Assembly: GCA_003952965.2 (NCBI GenBank)
Contig: RXIC02000499.1
Span: 88,616 to 152,615 of the forward strand
Direction: 5' to 3'
Length of the DNA: 64,000 bases
From: Morella rubra
Taxonomy: Eukaryota > Streptophyta > Magnoliopsida > Fagales > Myricaceae
Below are positions 41,363 to 53,364 of the stretch, piece by piece (within the stretch, counting starts at the first letter, position 1; every line of letters starts with the position of its first letter). The translations under genes and the position numbers were made by a program. Under the pieces are notes generated by a model that worked only from the letters and a program-made list of their open reading frames with translations, did no database searches and was not told the DNA's origin.

Positions 41363-41680
41363 AGTAATTTGGTTAAAGGGATGTTGATGAAGGCCCAAAT
41401 TACTCTTTACCATACTCTATAAGTGCCAAAGACTACCACAATATAGCAGCATAATTTCCCATATGCGAATACCTGTAGCTAGTATTGGAAAAAAATTTTG
41501 CTTCTTACATCACATGAGAAAAGATCAACAGAGACAAAAGGGAAAAACAATGGAAAAGTTCTTTTGTTGATTTACTTACAACTGGTTCATTCTATACCTG
41601 TTTTTCAAGATCATTTTATAGGCTGGTAATTTGCCAATAGGTTCTTCTTGTGCCTGGAAAGCCTTAACTCCTAGACATTG
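41363..41680 (+). repeat. Duplicated segment, partner at 3578-3897
   Basis: Near copy of 3578-3897 from GAGTAATTTGGTTAAAGGGA to CTCCTAGACATTG, where an LTR-like sequence starting TGTTAATG begins. Confidence 0.8.
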
Positions 41681-42850
41681 TGTTAATGTATTTTTAGTTG
41701 GCGTAAAAACTTCATGACGAGTCTGTATTAATTCTTGAGATTTGCATTTGTCAAGTCCTGCTCAAAGACCAGTGCCTCAACATATTTGGTGATCGTCTAA
41801 ATTGTCAAGGTTTGATTGTAGTATACTTACAGTTCACTAATGCGAAGTTGGAGCACTAATTTTTCTGGAGTACTCAAAGTTTGATCAGAGTTCACTTATA
41901 GTTTGATCAAGACTTGCGAAAGGCATTTACAACGGTTTTAACAGAAGCACGCAAGAAGCAAGATTTCTAGAATATTCGTGAGAGCCTTCTCTCCGATCAT
42001 CCAGAAAAATAAAAACAAGTCTCTTCTCACATTCTCGGAGACACGATTGAATAGCGATATCTGGAGACACCATTGCTTCCTGAACTTTCTTCGATATACT
42101 GTCTCTGTTATTGATTCTGTAGTTTGCTGTGTATGAACTGAGATTGAACCCAGTGAGATTATTCCTTCCCTCATTATCTCAGATCCATCTTTGATCACCA
42201 TTATAAACCTTGCTTAAGAAGGTAAGCTCCAGAGGTTGCTGGAGATCTACCAAGAGAAGCTGATTGCACGTGGAGTGTGGAAAAGATCGGCTTGGCTGTG
42301 AGATCAGTTTTTCTGTATCAAACTTCAAACGGAAGAGGAGTTTCTCGTTCCCTGCAAGAGGCAGATCTGGATGTTGTATTCCAGGTAAGGTAACAGTAGA
42401 ATAGACTAGCAACGGGGTGTTGGGTAGTTTATCGATCACTATGTACAGAGTTTGAAGATTTAATGGATTCTATTAACTGGCCTTCTCAGGTCCGGAGAGT
42501 TTTTACCTCTTGAAAGAATTCTTTTAAGCGAGTTTTCTCTTCGTAACCAATCTTGGTGTCTTTGTTGTGATTTTGTTTACGTAGATTAACTTGTTGTTAT
42601 TGTGATTATTTCTTTCTTTAGTTTCCTTGATTAAGAAAGAAGTATAGCATTATTTTGTATTTTGACAATCTGATGTCCATATTGGGTCATTACTTCGGCA
42701 TTATATATTGCTGCTTAAGTATTCTTGAAATTGCTGATGTGTTGTGAGAGTGTGCAATTTTAAGTGGTAAACGAATCAAGAAAATATCAAACCCTATTCA
42801 ACCCCCTTTCTGGCGTTCCGGCAATGTCACTTGAGTCTTGAACTATCCAA
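41681..42850 (+). mobile_element. Copia-type LTR remnant
   Basis: Begins TGTTAATGTATTTTTAG directly after the duplicated segment. It ends around CCTATTCAACCCCCTTTCTGG, an end motif common in Sirevirus-like Copia LTRs. No internal coding region adjoins. A second partial copy follows the gap at 44276-44985. Confidence 0.55.
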
Positions 42851-43313
42851 CCTTCCCCACACTTTCCACTACCGTGATCAAGATTGAGAAGGGCCGGCCC
42901 TCATTTCATCCTCTTCATGTTTGCACCACTTTTCATCACCTTGCAAGACATAATTTGGGATAAACTTTCTCTATATTGCTCTTTGAGTATATACTAAACT
43001 TCTAGAGTTCATACAAATTTGTTCATAATAAAAGAATTCAATATATAAAAGAAATCTCCTTGCTAAACATTAATGCGGAATATATAGTTACAAGAAAGAT
43101 TAGTATTTTTATCGACTCTAAATTTTCACACTGAACCAACGTTCAAATTCTAGAAGATGTACAAAACAAAATTAACCACACTGATCAAGCTTAAATGAAA
43201 GATGGTGAGATTGCTGGAAATTAAGATCAACAGTCCAGAATACTCCATAGAAAGAAAGAAAAAAAAGGCAAATCACAAAGTAACTGGTGAGAAAGACCAT
43301 AACACATTAAGGC
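42127..43313 (+). repeat. Copy 1 of a duplication flanking the assembly gap
   Basis: Matches 44276-45453 from ATGAACTGAGATTGAACCCA to the last base before the gap (ACACATTAAGGC). The last 400 bases are almost identical. The earlier LTR part differs by scattered small changes. Confidence 0.85.
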
Positions 43314-44275
43314 NNNNNNNNNNNNNNNNNNNNNNNNNNNNNNNNNNNNNNNNNNNNNNNNNNNNNNNNNNNNNNNNNNNNNNNNNNNNNNNNNNNNNNN
43401 NNNNNNNNNNNNNNNNNNNNNNNNNNNNNNNNNNNNNNNNNNNNNNNNNNNNNNNNNNNNNNNNNNNNNNNNNNNNNNNNNNNNNNNNNNNNNNNNNNNN
43501 NNNNNNNNNNNNNNNNNNNNNNNNNNNNNNNNNNNNNNNNNNNNNNNNNNNNNNNNNNNNNNNNNNNNNNNNNNNNNNNNNNNNNNNNNNNNNNNNNNNN
43601 NNNNNNNNNNNNNNNNNNNNNNNNNNNNNNNNNNNNNNNNNNNNNNNNNNNNNNNNNNNNNNNNNNNNNNNNNNNNNNNNNNNNNNNNNNNNNNNNNNNN
43701 NNNNNNNNNNNNNNNNNNNNNNNNNNNNNNNNNNNNNNNNNNNNNNNNNNNNNNNNNNNNNNNNNNNNNNNNNNNNNNNNNNNNNNNNNNNNNNNNNNNN
43801 NNNNNNNNNNNNNNNNNNNNNNNNNNNNNNNNNNNNNNNNNNNNNNNNNNNNNNNNNNNNNNNNNNNNNNNNNNNNNNNNNNNNNNNNNNNNNNNNNNNN
43901 NNNNNNNNNNNNNNNNNNNNNNNNNNNNNNNNNNNNNNNNNNNNNNNNNNNNNNNNNNNNNNNNNNNNNNNNNNNNNNNNNNNNNNNNNNNNNNNNNNNN
44001 NNNNNNNNNNNNNNNNNNNNNNNNNNNNNNNNNNNNNNNNNNNNNNNNNNNNNNNNNNNNNNNNNNNNNNNNNNNNNNNNNNNNNNNNNNNNNNNNNNNN
44101 NNNNNNNNNNNNNNNNNNNNNNNNNNNNNNNNNNNNNNNNNNNNNNNNNNNNNNNNNNNNNNNNNNNNNNNNNNNNNNNNNNNNNNNNNNNNNNNNNNNN
44201 NNNNNNNNNNNNNNNNNNNNNNNNNNNNNNNNNNNNNNNNNNNNNNNNNNNNNNNNNNNNNNNNNNNNNNNNNNN
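43314..44275. other. Assembly gap (962 N)
   Basis: Unknown bases. The sequence before the gap ends at exactly the point where the copy after the gap goes on into unique DNA (45454). The gap therefore probably joins two overlapping contig ends, and the true distance may be zero or negative. Confidence 0.95.
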
Positions 44276-45453
44276 CTATGAACTGAGATTGAACCCAGAG
44301 ATTATTCCGTCCCTCATTATCTCAGATTCATTTCTGTTGATCACCATTACAAAACCTTGCTAAAGAAGGTATACTCCAGAGGTTGCTGGAGGTCTACCAA
44401 GTGAAGCTGATTGCACGTGGAGTGTGGAAAGATTGGCTTGGCTGTAGAGATCAATTTTTCGGTATCACACCTTCAAACGGAAGAGGAGTTCCTCGTTCCC
44501 TGCAAGAGGCAGATTGGATGTTGTATTCCAGGTAAGGTAACAGTAGAGTAGACTAGCAATGGGGTGTTGGGTAGTTTATTGATCACTGTGTACCGAGTTT
44601 GAAGAGTTTAGTGGATTTGATTAACTGCCCTTCAAGCCTGGAGAGTTTTTACCTCTTGAAAGAATTCTTTCAAGCGGGTTTTCTCTTCGTAACCAAATCT
44701 TAGTGTCTTTGTTGTGATTTTGTTTACGTAGATTAACTTGCTGTTATTGTGATTATTTCTTTCTTTAGTTTCCTTGATTAAGAAAGAAGTATAGTATTGT
44801 TCTGTGATTTTGAGAATCTGCTGTCCTTATTGGATTATCAATTCCGCACGACATTTTGTTGCTTTAAGTTTTCTTGAAATTACTGATTGTGCTTGTGAAG
44901 ACTGTGCAGTTTTTTAAGTGGTTAAAGAATTTTAAGAAAAATCAAAACCTATTCAACCCCCCTTTCTAGGTTCGGCAATGTTATTGAGTCTTGAACTATC
45001 CACTTCAATTTCATACGTGATAAGATTGAGAAGGGCCGGCTCATTCATCCTCTTCATGTTTGCACCACTTTTCATCACCTTGCAAGACATAATTTGGGAT
45101 AAACTTTCTCTATATTGCTCTTTGAGTATATACTAAACTTCTAGAGTTCATACAAATTTGTTCATAATAAAAGAATTCAATATATAAAAGAAATCTCCTT
45201 GCTAAACATTAATGCGGAATATATAGTTACAAGAAAGATTAGTTTTTTTATCGACTCTAAATTTTCACACTGAACCAACGTTCAAATTCTAGAAGATGTA
45301 CAAAACAAAATTAACCACACTGATCAAGCTTAAATGAAAGATGGTGAGATTGCTGGAAATTAAGATCAACAGTCCAGAATACTCCATAGAAAGAAAGAAA
45401 AAAAAGGCAAATCACAAAGTAACTGGTGAGAAAGACCATAACACATTAAGGCT
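44276..45453 (+). repeat. Copy 2 of the gap-flanking duplication
   Basis: Starts inside the same Copia LTR (to about 44985) and runs through the same flank to ACACATTAAGGC, then continues into GCTCCATTCG, which copy 1 lacks. No gene inside. Confidence 0.85.
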
Positions 45454-45837
45454 CCATTCGTTTTAATTATGTTTCAATAAAGTAATCCAATTTCCGGTGT
45501 TTGGTTGTTACATCAAATATATTTTCTGAAAATATTTTTCCAATATTTTTGCACATGTTATATTTTTTGTAATTTTATATATTAATAAATTTAATTTTTA
45601 ACATTGGGGCGAGAAGTTTGCAACGAAGGATGCTGAAAGAAGAATCATTAGCACCATCAAGAAGTAAGAGAGACATTAGAGATTGAGTGTAAACTATCTA
45701 AAGTTCATCTTTGTTTTAAACGAAGGATGCTGCACGTTGTTGACAAAGAGAGTACAATATTGCTCATAATCAGAGTCCATGTTGTTGATCTTATATATTC
45801 TTACACTTGAATAAACCAAGTTTAGACTCAATCTATA

Positions 45838-46800
45838 CCTAGAGGGGTGAATAGGTATTTAAAAATACTTTTACAATCACCTATAAAAAATCAAAATGAT
45901 TTTTCAAGACACAAACTTAAATCAGAATCTTTAATATTCCTTCGTCACACACAACTTCTAATCGGAAATACAATATGCTTTCAATCTCTTCAATTGAACA
46001 AGATTATCAAATCTTTCTTTAATCCAAACAACATATAAAAGAAATTATATAACCTTTCAATCGATATTGAAATTATATAACCTTTCAATCAAGATTGTCA
46101 ATCTAGCAATCTGGATTAAGGAAATACAAAATCAATCACAAGATTAAGAGATAAGGATAGAGAGATAATCAAGCACACAACAAACACCAAATTTTTGTTG
46201 ACAAAAATAAAACCACTTAAAGAACCTCATCAAAGAGAGAAACACTTTGGGTGAGGTCACCACCAAAATGAACCAAAATTAATCCACTATGAATCCGCAA
46301 TCTTACAACTAGTGATCCTTAGCGCAAAGCCCCTTTGCCTATTTTCAAGATATCAATTCGTAAGACATCAAAGTGCCACACTTGTACCAGAGCACACGAA
46401 CGACGATCAGAACCTCTGAACCTTTTTGCAGTAGATTCTCATACGAAATCGCATAAGCCTTTCAATGGAAGTCCAGCTACTCACCCCCATTGGAACTCTA
46501 GCTACTCACCCCTGTAAAAACTCTTGAAAGATCCTCACAAGGATATGGTGATGATCTTGGTGATTTTGTTCGTAAAGAAAAATATTTTTACAATCAAACT
46601 CTCAAAATTCTTTCCTACAAATTCTTAAAATTTTTGCTTCCCAAACATCCTTTAACTCTTGGAGGATGTGAAAGTAAAAAAAAAAAGAGTTTGAAAAGAA
46701 GATTTTTGCAAGAAAAGTTTTTATAGATTTTTGTAAAAGTTTTTTTGGTTTTGTATTGTTTTTCAATTAAAATAAAAATATACTTGAATTACTTTATATA
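45838..46800 (-). mobile_element. Sirevirus-like Copia LTR, minus orientation
   Basis: ACCTAGAGGGGTGAATAGGT at 45838 is the reverse complement of the common Sirevirus LTR end ACCTATTCACCCCTCTAGGT. AT-rich LTR-like DNA follows with a local duplication (GAAATTATATAACCTTTCAA, twice near 46040-46090). The outer edge is uncertain. No coding part seen; a fossil or solo LTR. Confidence 0.55.
46560..46690 (-). repeat. Copy of the TTTGGGAAGCAAAA repeat
   Basis: Reverse complement matches 49565-49640 (GATGTTTGGGAAGCAAAA, then AGTTTGA). Likely a MITE piece shared by both places. Confidence 0.5.
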
Positions 46801-49559
46801 TATATATACCATATTCACTAAATTAGCACTGTCACTGCTTCAAAAATCTCTTTGAATGCAAGTACTCCACCTGAATCTGTTCTTTAAAATCATGTACTAC
46901 TTGCTGTGTGGAAGAAGCATTTGCTTTCTGTACTTGGTCTTGTTATTAATCATGCTTTATTTTTATACCGATACTTTAATGGTTTCATAGTTTTGGATTT
47001 ACATTTTCACTTTTCTAATGGTTTACATTAGTTTTTGTATAGAAGAATGAGAGTTTGCTTCTTTTTCTGTAATGTTTCCCACTAGATTTGCAAGAGACGT
47101 TCCAAGGCTTCATCTTGTTCATCTCCTTTCAAGATTGGCTTACTTCAGAAAATTCAAGCTGCTGACAACCTTTCTCTCCTATTGATGACATTTCATGTGT
47201 AATTTTTCCTAATAATTTCGTTTAGGTTTTAAGGAAAAATATTAATCAGCAGTGTGATTGTGTCCTCAAAATTTTTTGAAGGGGAGAAATTGACACCAGT
47301 TAGTGTTAATGAGCTCTGATAGGCCATAAGTTGTAAGGTACAATAAGACTTGGCCACCCCTGGCTTGACCTGTCGCTGACATTTCAGCCTGGCCATTTAA
47401 ATCTCCAGCTAGGAATCCTTGAGAGCTTAGACTCCTAACCAGACACTCGAAGAGGACCTATATGATCGACATCCGATAAGAACCCATATGATCGATATTC
47501 GATAAGAACCTATATGATCGGAAGCTTTCACTCTCATAATCAAACTCCAAGACTTAGCTCTTTGAGGTATTAAACTTCCAATAGATTTGTGGTTCTCACA
47601 CCCTTATAAAATCAAGGCACCATTTTCAGTTTTCTCCATGCTAAACACTTTTCTGAGATCTGATTGTGGCATTAGAGACTTGATCCGAGGCCACCCTTCT
47701 CGGTGATTCTTGCAGGACTGCTTGGTTATAACCTCTTGGTGATTCTCGAAATCATCAAGCTCAATCATTAAAAAAAAAAGAGTTTTTGATATTCTCTGCA
47801 TTTTATTAGCTTCATTCAAGTTTATGTTAGTCTATTTTTATTTTGTATTGGTCACGTGCTTACGAGAGTTACAAGTTTTTTCCTACCAAAAGGCTCAGGG
47901 TGTCACCTAGTGTCGATGACCAGAAATTATATCAAAAATTAGATGCCATTGATCTTTGTCCTTAGCAGAAAAGCATATTCCTTAATTTAGCTTCAACCAC
48001 ATCTTCCATCAACCCAATAAATTAGCTCATTGAGTGAAAAATTTGAGGAAGTTTTTCCCCTCTAATTCCCTAATGGTTTGCTTGAGATTCATATAGAAGA
48101 TCTCAATCACTCCCTCTATCTTTAAGCATGTTTTGTTGTTTAATTTTTTTTAATAAATTTGAAGGCCTTAAAAAAATTGTGTTTGCAAATGGGTATACAA
48201 ACAAAAAGCTATTCAATGTGCTAGAATTTGAAACGGGTCTTAAACAGAGCTTGTGTATAAGAAATTTAACTTGGTAAGTAAACTCCAAACATCACATATA
48301 AACTAAGACATTTTTGGATTTATTGACAAAATACTATATAGCTATTTAGATGTTCTATCCATAAAAATTCTTGTACATGAGATGATATGGTGCCTCGTTT
48401 ATTTGGCTTATTGGTTAAATAGTCAGTTCCTTATATAGCGTTATGATCAACTGATTATAACTTGAAAAAAAAGTGATGTATCATGTGCTTCACATATTTT
48501 ACCACATCAAAGTTCAGTGGAAAGTTGATTAGTTTTATTAATACACTACAAGTTCGAGGGTTAGATTGCTTAAACTTCAAACTTGGTCACCACTTCAAAA
48601 CAATACCTCTTGAGCAGTTAAGGATGGCTTTGTGTCTAACTACATTTATTTAAAATAACAATTTATTCAATTGAAAAAATACACGTAGCTTTTGAAAGCT
48701 CTTTTCAAAGGGCCGGATATAAAAATTTCTGGACACAATGCCAAATTAAATTTCAAACACTCATAGTTATATAGGTTGTGGAGAAATATTTACTTTTTAT
48801 AGAACATATTCTTAATTTGAAAAAAATCTCTTTTTCTAGCACCAAGTACTTGATCCATAGAGGACTAGTACAAATGAGTGTCCGAGTATGTCAATTTGGC
48901 AATCGATAGCTGGCCAGTATACCGATCAAAAGACTAAGCCTGAGCAGCAGATCTTCTGGGCAATAGACAGTGTGCATCCGAGCATGTCAGATTTGGCAGT
49001 CGACTGTTAGCCAGGATACCGGTTAAGAGACGGAGCATGAGCAGTAGATCTTCTTGGCGGTAGATAGGGTGATATACCACATATGTACAGTTTGAGTCGG
49101 TTGGCTCTCCCCATTCATTATCTTCGTTTCCTGAAAGTGCTCCTCCTTTGTTTTGAATTGAGTTGGTCGACTCTTCCCAGTTCATTGAGCTATCTTCAAC
49201 TTGAGTCGGTTGACTCTCATCCCATGCCTGGACTTGGGAACGAAATGATAGCTATTCTTGCATAGTTAAGAGTTAGACGCTATAATGCTACCTGTTGAAG
49301 CTACCGTAGAGTGGATTCAACACAAACTTGAGGCGTTTGAGGCGTGAAAGTACTAATTTAAGAAAGTTATAATTGTGAGCATGGTATATCTATATATATA
49401 AAATAAATCAAGCATTTTTGTCAACAATAGCCACATGCAATTGAAGTTCAAGTGAAAAACAACATAAAGACTTCTTTTTTTTTTGAAAACCCATAAAAAC
49501 TATTCTCACAAAAATTTTCTTTTAAATATATTTTTTTACTCTCACATTTTTCAATAGTT
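46801..49559. other. Gene-free stretch with short tandem repeats
   Basis: No gene recognised. A 26-base unit (GAACCCATATGATCGATATT) is repeated 2.6 times at 47455-47521. A 97-base unit (TCCGAGCATGTCAGATTTGG) is repeated twice at 48879-49070. TTGAGTCGGTTGGCTCT-type words recur three times at 49090-49220. Confidence 0.5.
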
Positions 49560-50330
49560 AGGATGATGTTTGGGAAGCAAAATTTTTAAGAATTTTGACT
49601 TTATAGAGAAAATCTTGTGAGTTTGACTTTTTATGGGGTTTTGTAAAATGTTGGTGAAAATATTTAAAAATGTTTGATTGTAAAAATATTTTTGTGGATA
49701 TTTGTTAAAAAGCAATGAGAAAAAAAGATTTGATAAAACTTTGGAATGAAAAGTAATAGAGTTTGTTAAAAGTTAAGATGAGAAAAAATTTGATGTATGA
49801 AAAGTGTGAAAAATTTAGAATTTGTGTGAAATTTTTGAGATTTTAATATGTGGTTATAAAAATTTTGAAGTTTTTGAATTTTTTTTTTTCAGAAAGTTGA
49901 ACTTTTTTCCTTTCAAAACATGATTTGGAAACAAAAATTTTAAGAGTTTTTAGTTGTAGGAGAAAATTTTGGGAGTTTTACTTTTTTATGGGTGTGTAAA
50001 AAATTGTGAAAATTTTAAGAATATTAAATAATTTTTATTGGAGTTTTTTCAAAACTAAGAAGAGAGAATGTTTGATAGAATTAAATAAGAAAGCAATTAA
50101 AAAAATTAGAGAGATTTAAAAATTTATTAAAGTTGGTGTGAAAATGTGTTGAAATTTTTGTGAAAATTTAGAATTGTGATTTTTAGTTATAAAAAATTTA
50201 ACATTTTGAAATTTTTTTTCAAAACATTTCTATTTTGAAACACCAAAAAAAAAAAAATATTTCAAAAAAAATTCTTATCATTACAAAAAAATATTTTCAT
50301 AAACACAAATAAACATAGCTCTAGATATGT
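49560..50330 (+). repeat. Two degenerate copies of an AT-rich repeat
   Basis: GTTTGGGAAGCAAAATTTTT at 49568 and GATTTGGAAACAAAAATTTT at 49922 each start a block with GAGTTTGACTTTTTATGGGG-like cores. The unit is about 350 bases. Probably tandem or nested MITEs. Non-coding. Confidence 0.5.
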
Positions 50331-51859
50331 GAATCACTTTTTACTAACTTTAGTTTAATTGATTTTTTTTTTGATGAGATGCTTTTATGTTTCATAAAGA
50401 TTGTAGGATTGTATTCTACCTCCACTTCTGATAATTCGTGTTTTTCATTATATATTTTCTATTCGGTCTTATTCAACACATGGTGGACATTTTAAAGATA
50501 TTTTTATCTGTTTATGTTAGTCGATTTATGTGTTACTATTTTGGCCTCTATATAGAAATGTACATGACTTCTTTACCAACTATAAGTCACCTTTAAATGA
50601 AATTCTTTTTTTTTTTTTTTACTGGTGTCTTATATTGCTTTGAATAATAATGTTCTTCTCAAGTGATTCAAGAATATAATTTTTACAAATTTGAGAATAC
50701 AATTTTTATAAACGAAATTACATGTAAAACATAGGAAAAAAGAAGAAGAAAAAAATGATCATTGAAAATTTATCAAAGCTAGCTCTTGCACTCACGACTC
50801 TTTGTATATTTATTAATCTGGTTATAAAACCCTTAAGTTTTATATTGTCCACATAAAATACATATTCTTTGCTTTTAGCTAGTTGTTACTATTGTTTTCC
50901 CGATAGGCCTGTGATAGTGTCTGCCTCATGTGGTCTAGCTTGCATACTTGATGTGTAGAATATTCTTTATGCATGTTATTGTGTTTTATGTGTTTTAAGG
51001 TATATCCCGATATGTGTTCATGTGTTATGATGCATTCATAGGCTTAATCATAGGTCTTATTTTATTGTTAAAACTTAGAAGAAGGTTTCTATCAATTACG
51101 CTTTATTACTAAAAAAAATTTCAAAGAAAAACATTGATTGTATATTTTAACATGATGGTTATTGGCAAATACTGTGATATTCGTTTTATTGTCTTTGTTT
51201 CTCATAGGCTATATTTACTAGTTTTGTTTACAAATATTCTTTGTAGATTGTCATTTTTTACTTATGTTAAACGTGTGTATATCGTCTAATGGTCTAAACG
51301 TTATATCAAGAGAAACTACCTGATGATTTTCTAGATTATTGGGATTTACTTAGTTATTATGATGGTTTGCTTAATCTTTTGAGAGATCAGAAAACATGCA
51401 ATATGTTGTGTAGGACTTCTTTATACTTTTTTTAAAAAATTGATAATGCATTTTATTTTAGCATGTTATTGGTTATTATTATGAAAAATAAAGGAATGAA
51501 ATCGACTTCTTCTTTTAACAACAATCTAGCAATTAGCTTCTCTGTGTATCCATTCATTTGGTTGGTTCTTGCGATTTGGCTGGTTCCTTGTATTTGGTTG
51601 GATCTCTCTTTCTTGGTTCTTGCAATTTAGTTGGTTCCTTTTATTTGGTTGTGAATGATCTCTTTTTGTTGGTTCCTTTTGATATTCAGTTGGATCAATG
51701 TTGTGAATCCTTTGCATTTTAATTGTCTACTTTTGCTTTCGATTTGGCTTTGTTGATTGTTCACAATGATTTCGGTTGGTTATTCACAGTGGTTCATGGT
51801 GATTTTGGTTGACTAAAAAAACTTCTTCAGTTTTTGGCTATTCGATGAAGGTTGAAAAT
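50331..51859. other. Gene-free stretch
   Basis: AT-rich. A run of TTGGTTGGTTC-type words at 51550-51700 is locally repetitive. No gene or RNA recognised. Confidence 0.45.
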
Positions 51860-51879
51860 AGATCGAAATTGAAGAGGAA

Positions 51880-53364
51880 GTATACATGGAGCAACCTCTC
51901 TATTACACTAATTCTCAGTTTCCTCACCACGTGTGCAAGTTAAATAGGGCTTTGTATGGTCTCAAACAAGTTCCATGGGCTTGGTTCCACCGATTCAGGT
52001 CCCTTATTCTTCGGATTAGGTTTAAGTGCAGTAAGGCCGATTCCTCTCTTTTTGTCTATCATTCACAAGCTAATGTCATTTACCTCCTTTTATATGTGGC
52101 TGATATTGTGCTTACAGGGAATAATTCTCAATTGTTATGCTCCTTTATTACTTGGCTTGCCACTAAGTTTTCTATGACAGATCTTGGTGATCTTCATTAC
52201 TTCCATGGTATTGAGGTTTCTCGAACCTTTTATGGTCCTTTCCTCAGTTAGACAAAATACGCCCTTGATCTCTTGGAGCATGCTTAGATGCTTGACTGCA
52301 ACTAATTTCCACTCCCATGGTAGTTGGTCAATACCTTTCAAGTGTTGGTTCTCCTTATGCGGGTCCTACCCACTTTCGAAGTCTTGTGGGTGCTTTACAA
52401 TATTTGACTATCACTCAGTCTGATCTTTCCCATGTTGTCAGCCCCGTTTGCCAGTACATTCCTGCTCCCACCAAGGATCACTTTTAAGTAGTAAAGCGAA
52501 TCTTATGCTATATCAAGGGCACTATCACCTTTGGTCTCTCTCTTACGGCTTCCTCTTCTCGGACTCTTACTGCATACACTAATGCTAATTGGGCTGGTTG
52601 CCCCTATACTCGTCGATCTACTTCTTGATTTGCTATTTTCCTTGGCTGCAATTTAATTTCCTGGAGTGCCAAGAAACAACCTATTGTTTCTCAGTCTAGT
52701 GCAGAGTTAGAATATCGTGCTTTGGCTAGTATTGCTACTGAAGTTTCTTGGTTCACTCACATTCTTCGTGACCTTTATATTGCTCTGCCGCATTCTCCAA
52801 TTATATTATGTGATAACCGTAGTGCCATTTTTATGGCCTCCAATCATGTAACAAAGCCATGGTCCAAGCACATTGCTTTAGATTATCATTTTATTTGTAA
52901 AATGGTGTATGCTAGCAAATTCGTCTTCAGTTTGTCCCATCGGAGTTGTAACTTGCCGACATCTTCACCAAAAGTCTTTCCAAGCCTCAATTCCTTCTGT
53001 TACGTTCCAAGCTCACCATTTTTCCGCCATGGTTCCCTTGCGGGGGGAGGGTGTTAGAGAGAATATTGTCAATCATGACTCCAGCTCATTGACCCGTGAT
53101 GATAACACCAAAAAAGGAAATGAATTCTCTAGATTATTGACATGATATGCTAGCGATAGAAAATCATTGACGCGTGATGTTAGCACAAGAGAGGGAAAGA
53201 CTTGAATTGTAAAGTTTTTGATTTCCATGTATAGTTGGTTCTATCTTTATTTGTACAAAATATACTTCTATAAATAATAGAAGACCTCGCAACACACTGG
53301 TGTCAAAGAGTTCAATTTCATGCATTACTGCTTCCGCTTTCCTTAGGTCTTATAAACCTATACA
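51880..53364 (+). mobile_element. Copia fossil: RT, RNase H, PPT and LTR
   Basis: Parts seen: the later half of Copia reverse transcriptase (LNRALYGLKQVPWAWFHR near 51945; LLLYVADIVLTGNN near 52090), RNase H remnants (ILCDNRSAIFMASN near 52805; KHIALDYHF near 52870), a purine tract (GCGGGGGGAGGG near 53040) and an LTR starting TGTTAGAGAGAATATTG at 53052 and ending near 53364. The 5' half is missing. Broken with several interruptions. Lineage within Copia not fixed. Confidence 0.8.

Noticed and set aside
43202-44281. Long open frame of about 359 codons
   Set aside because: It consists almost entirely of N from the assembly gap.
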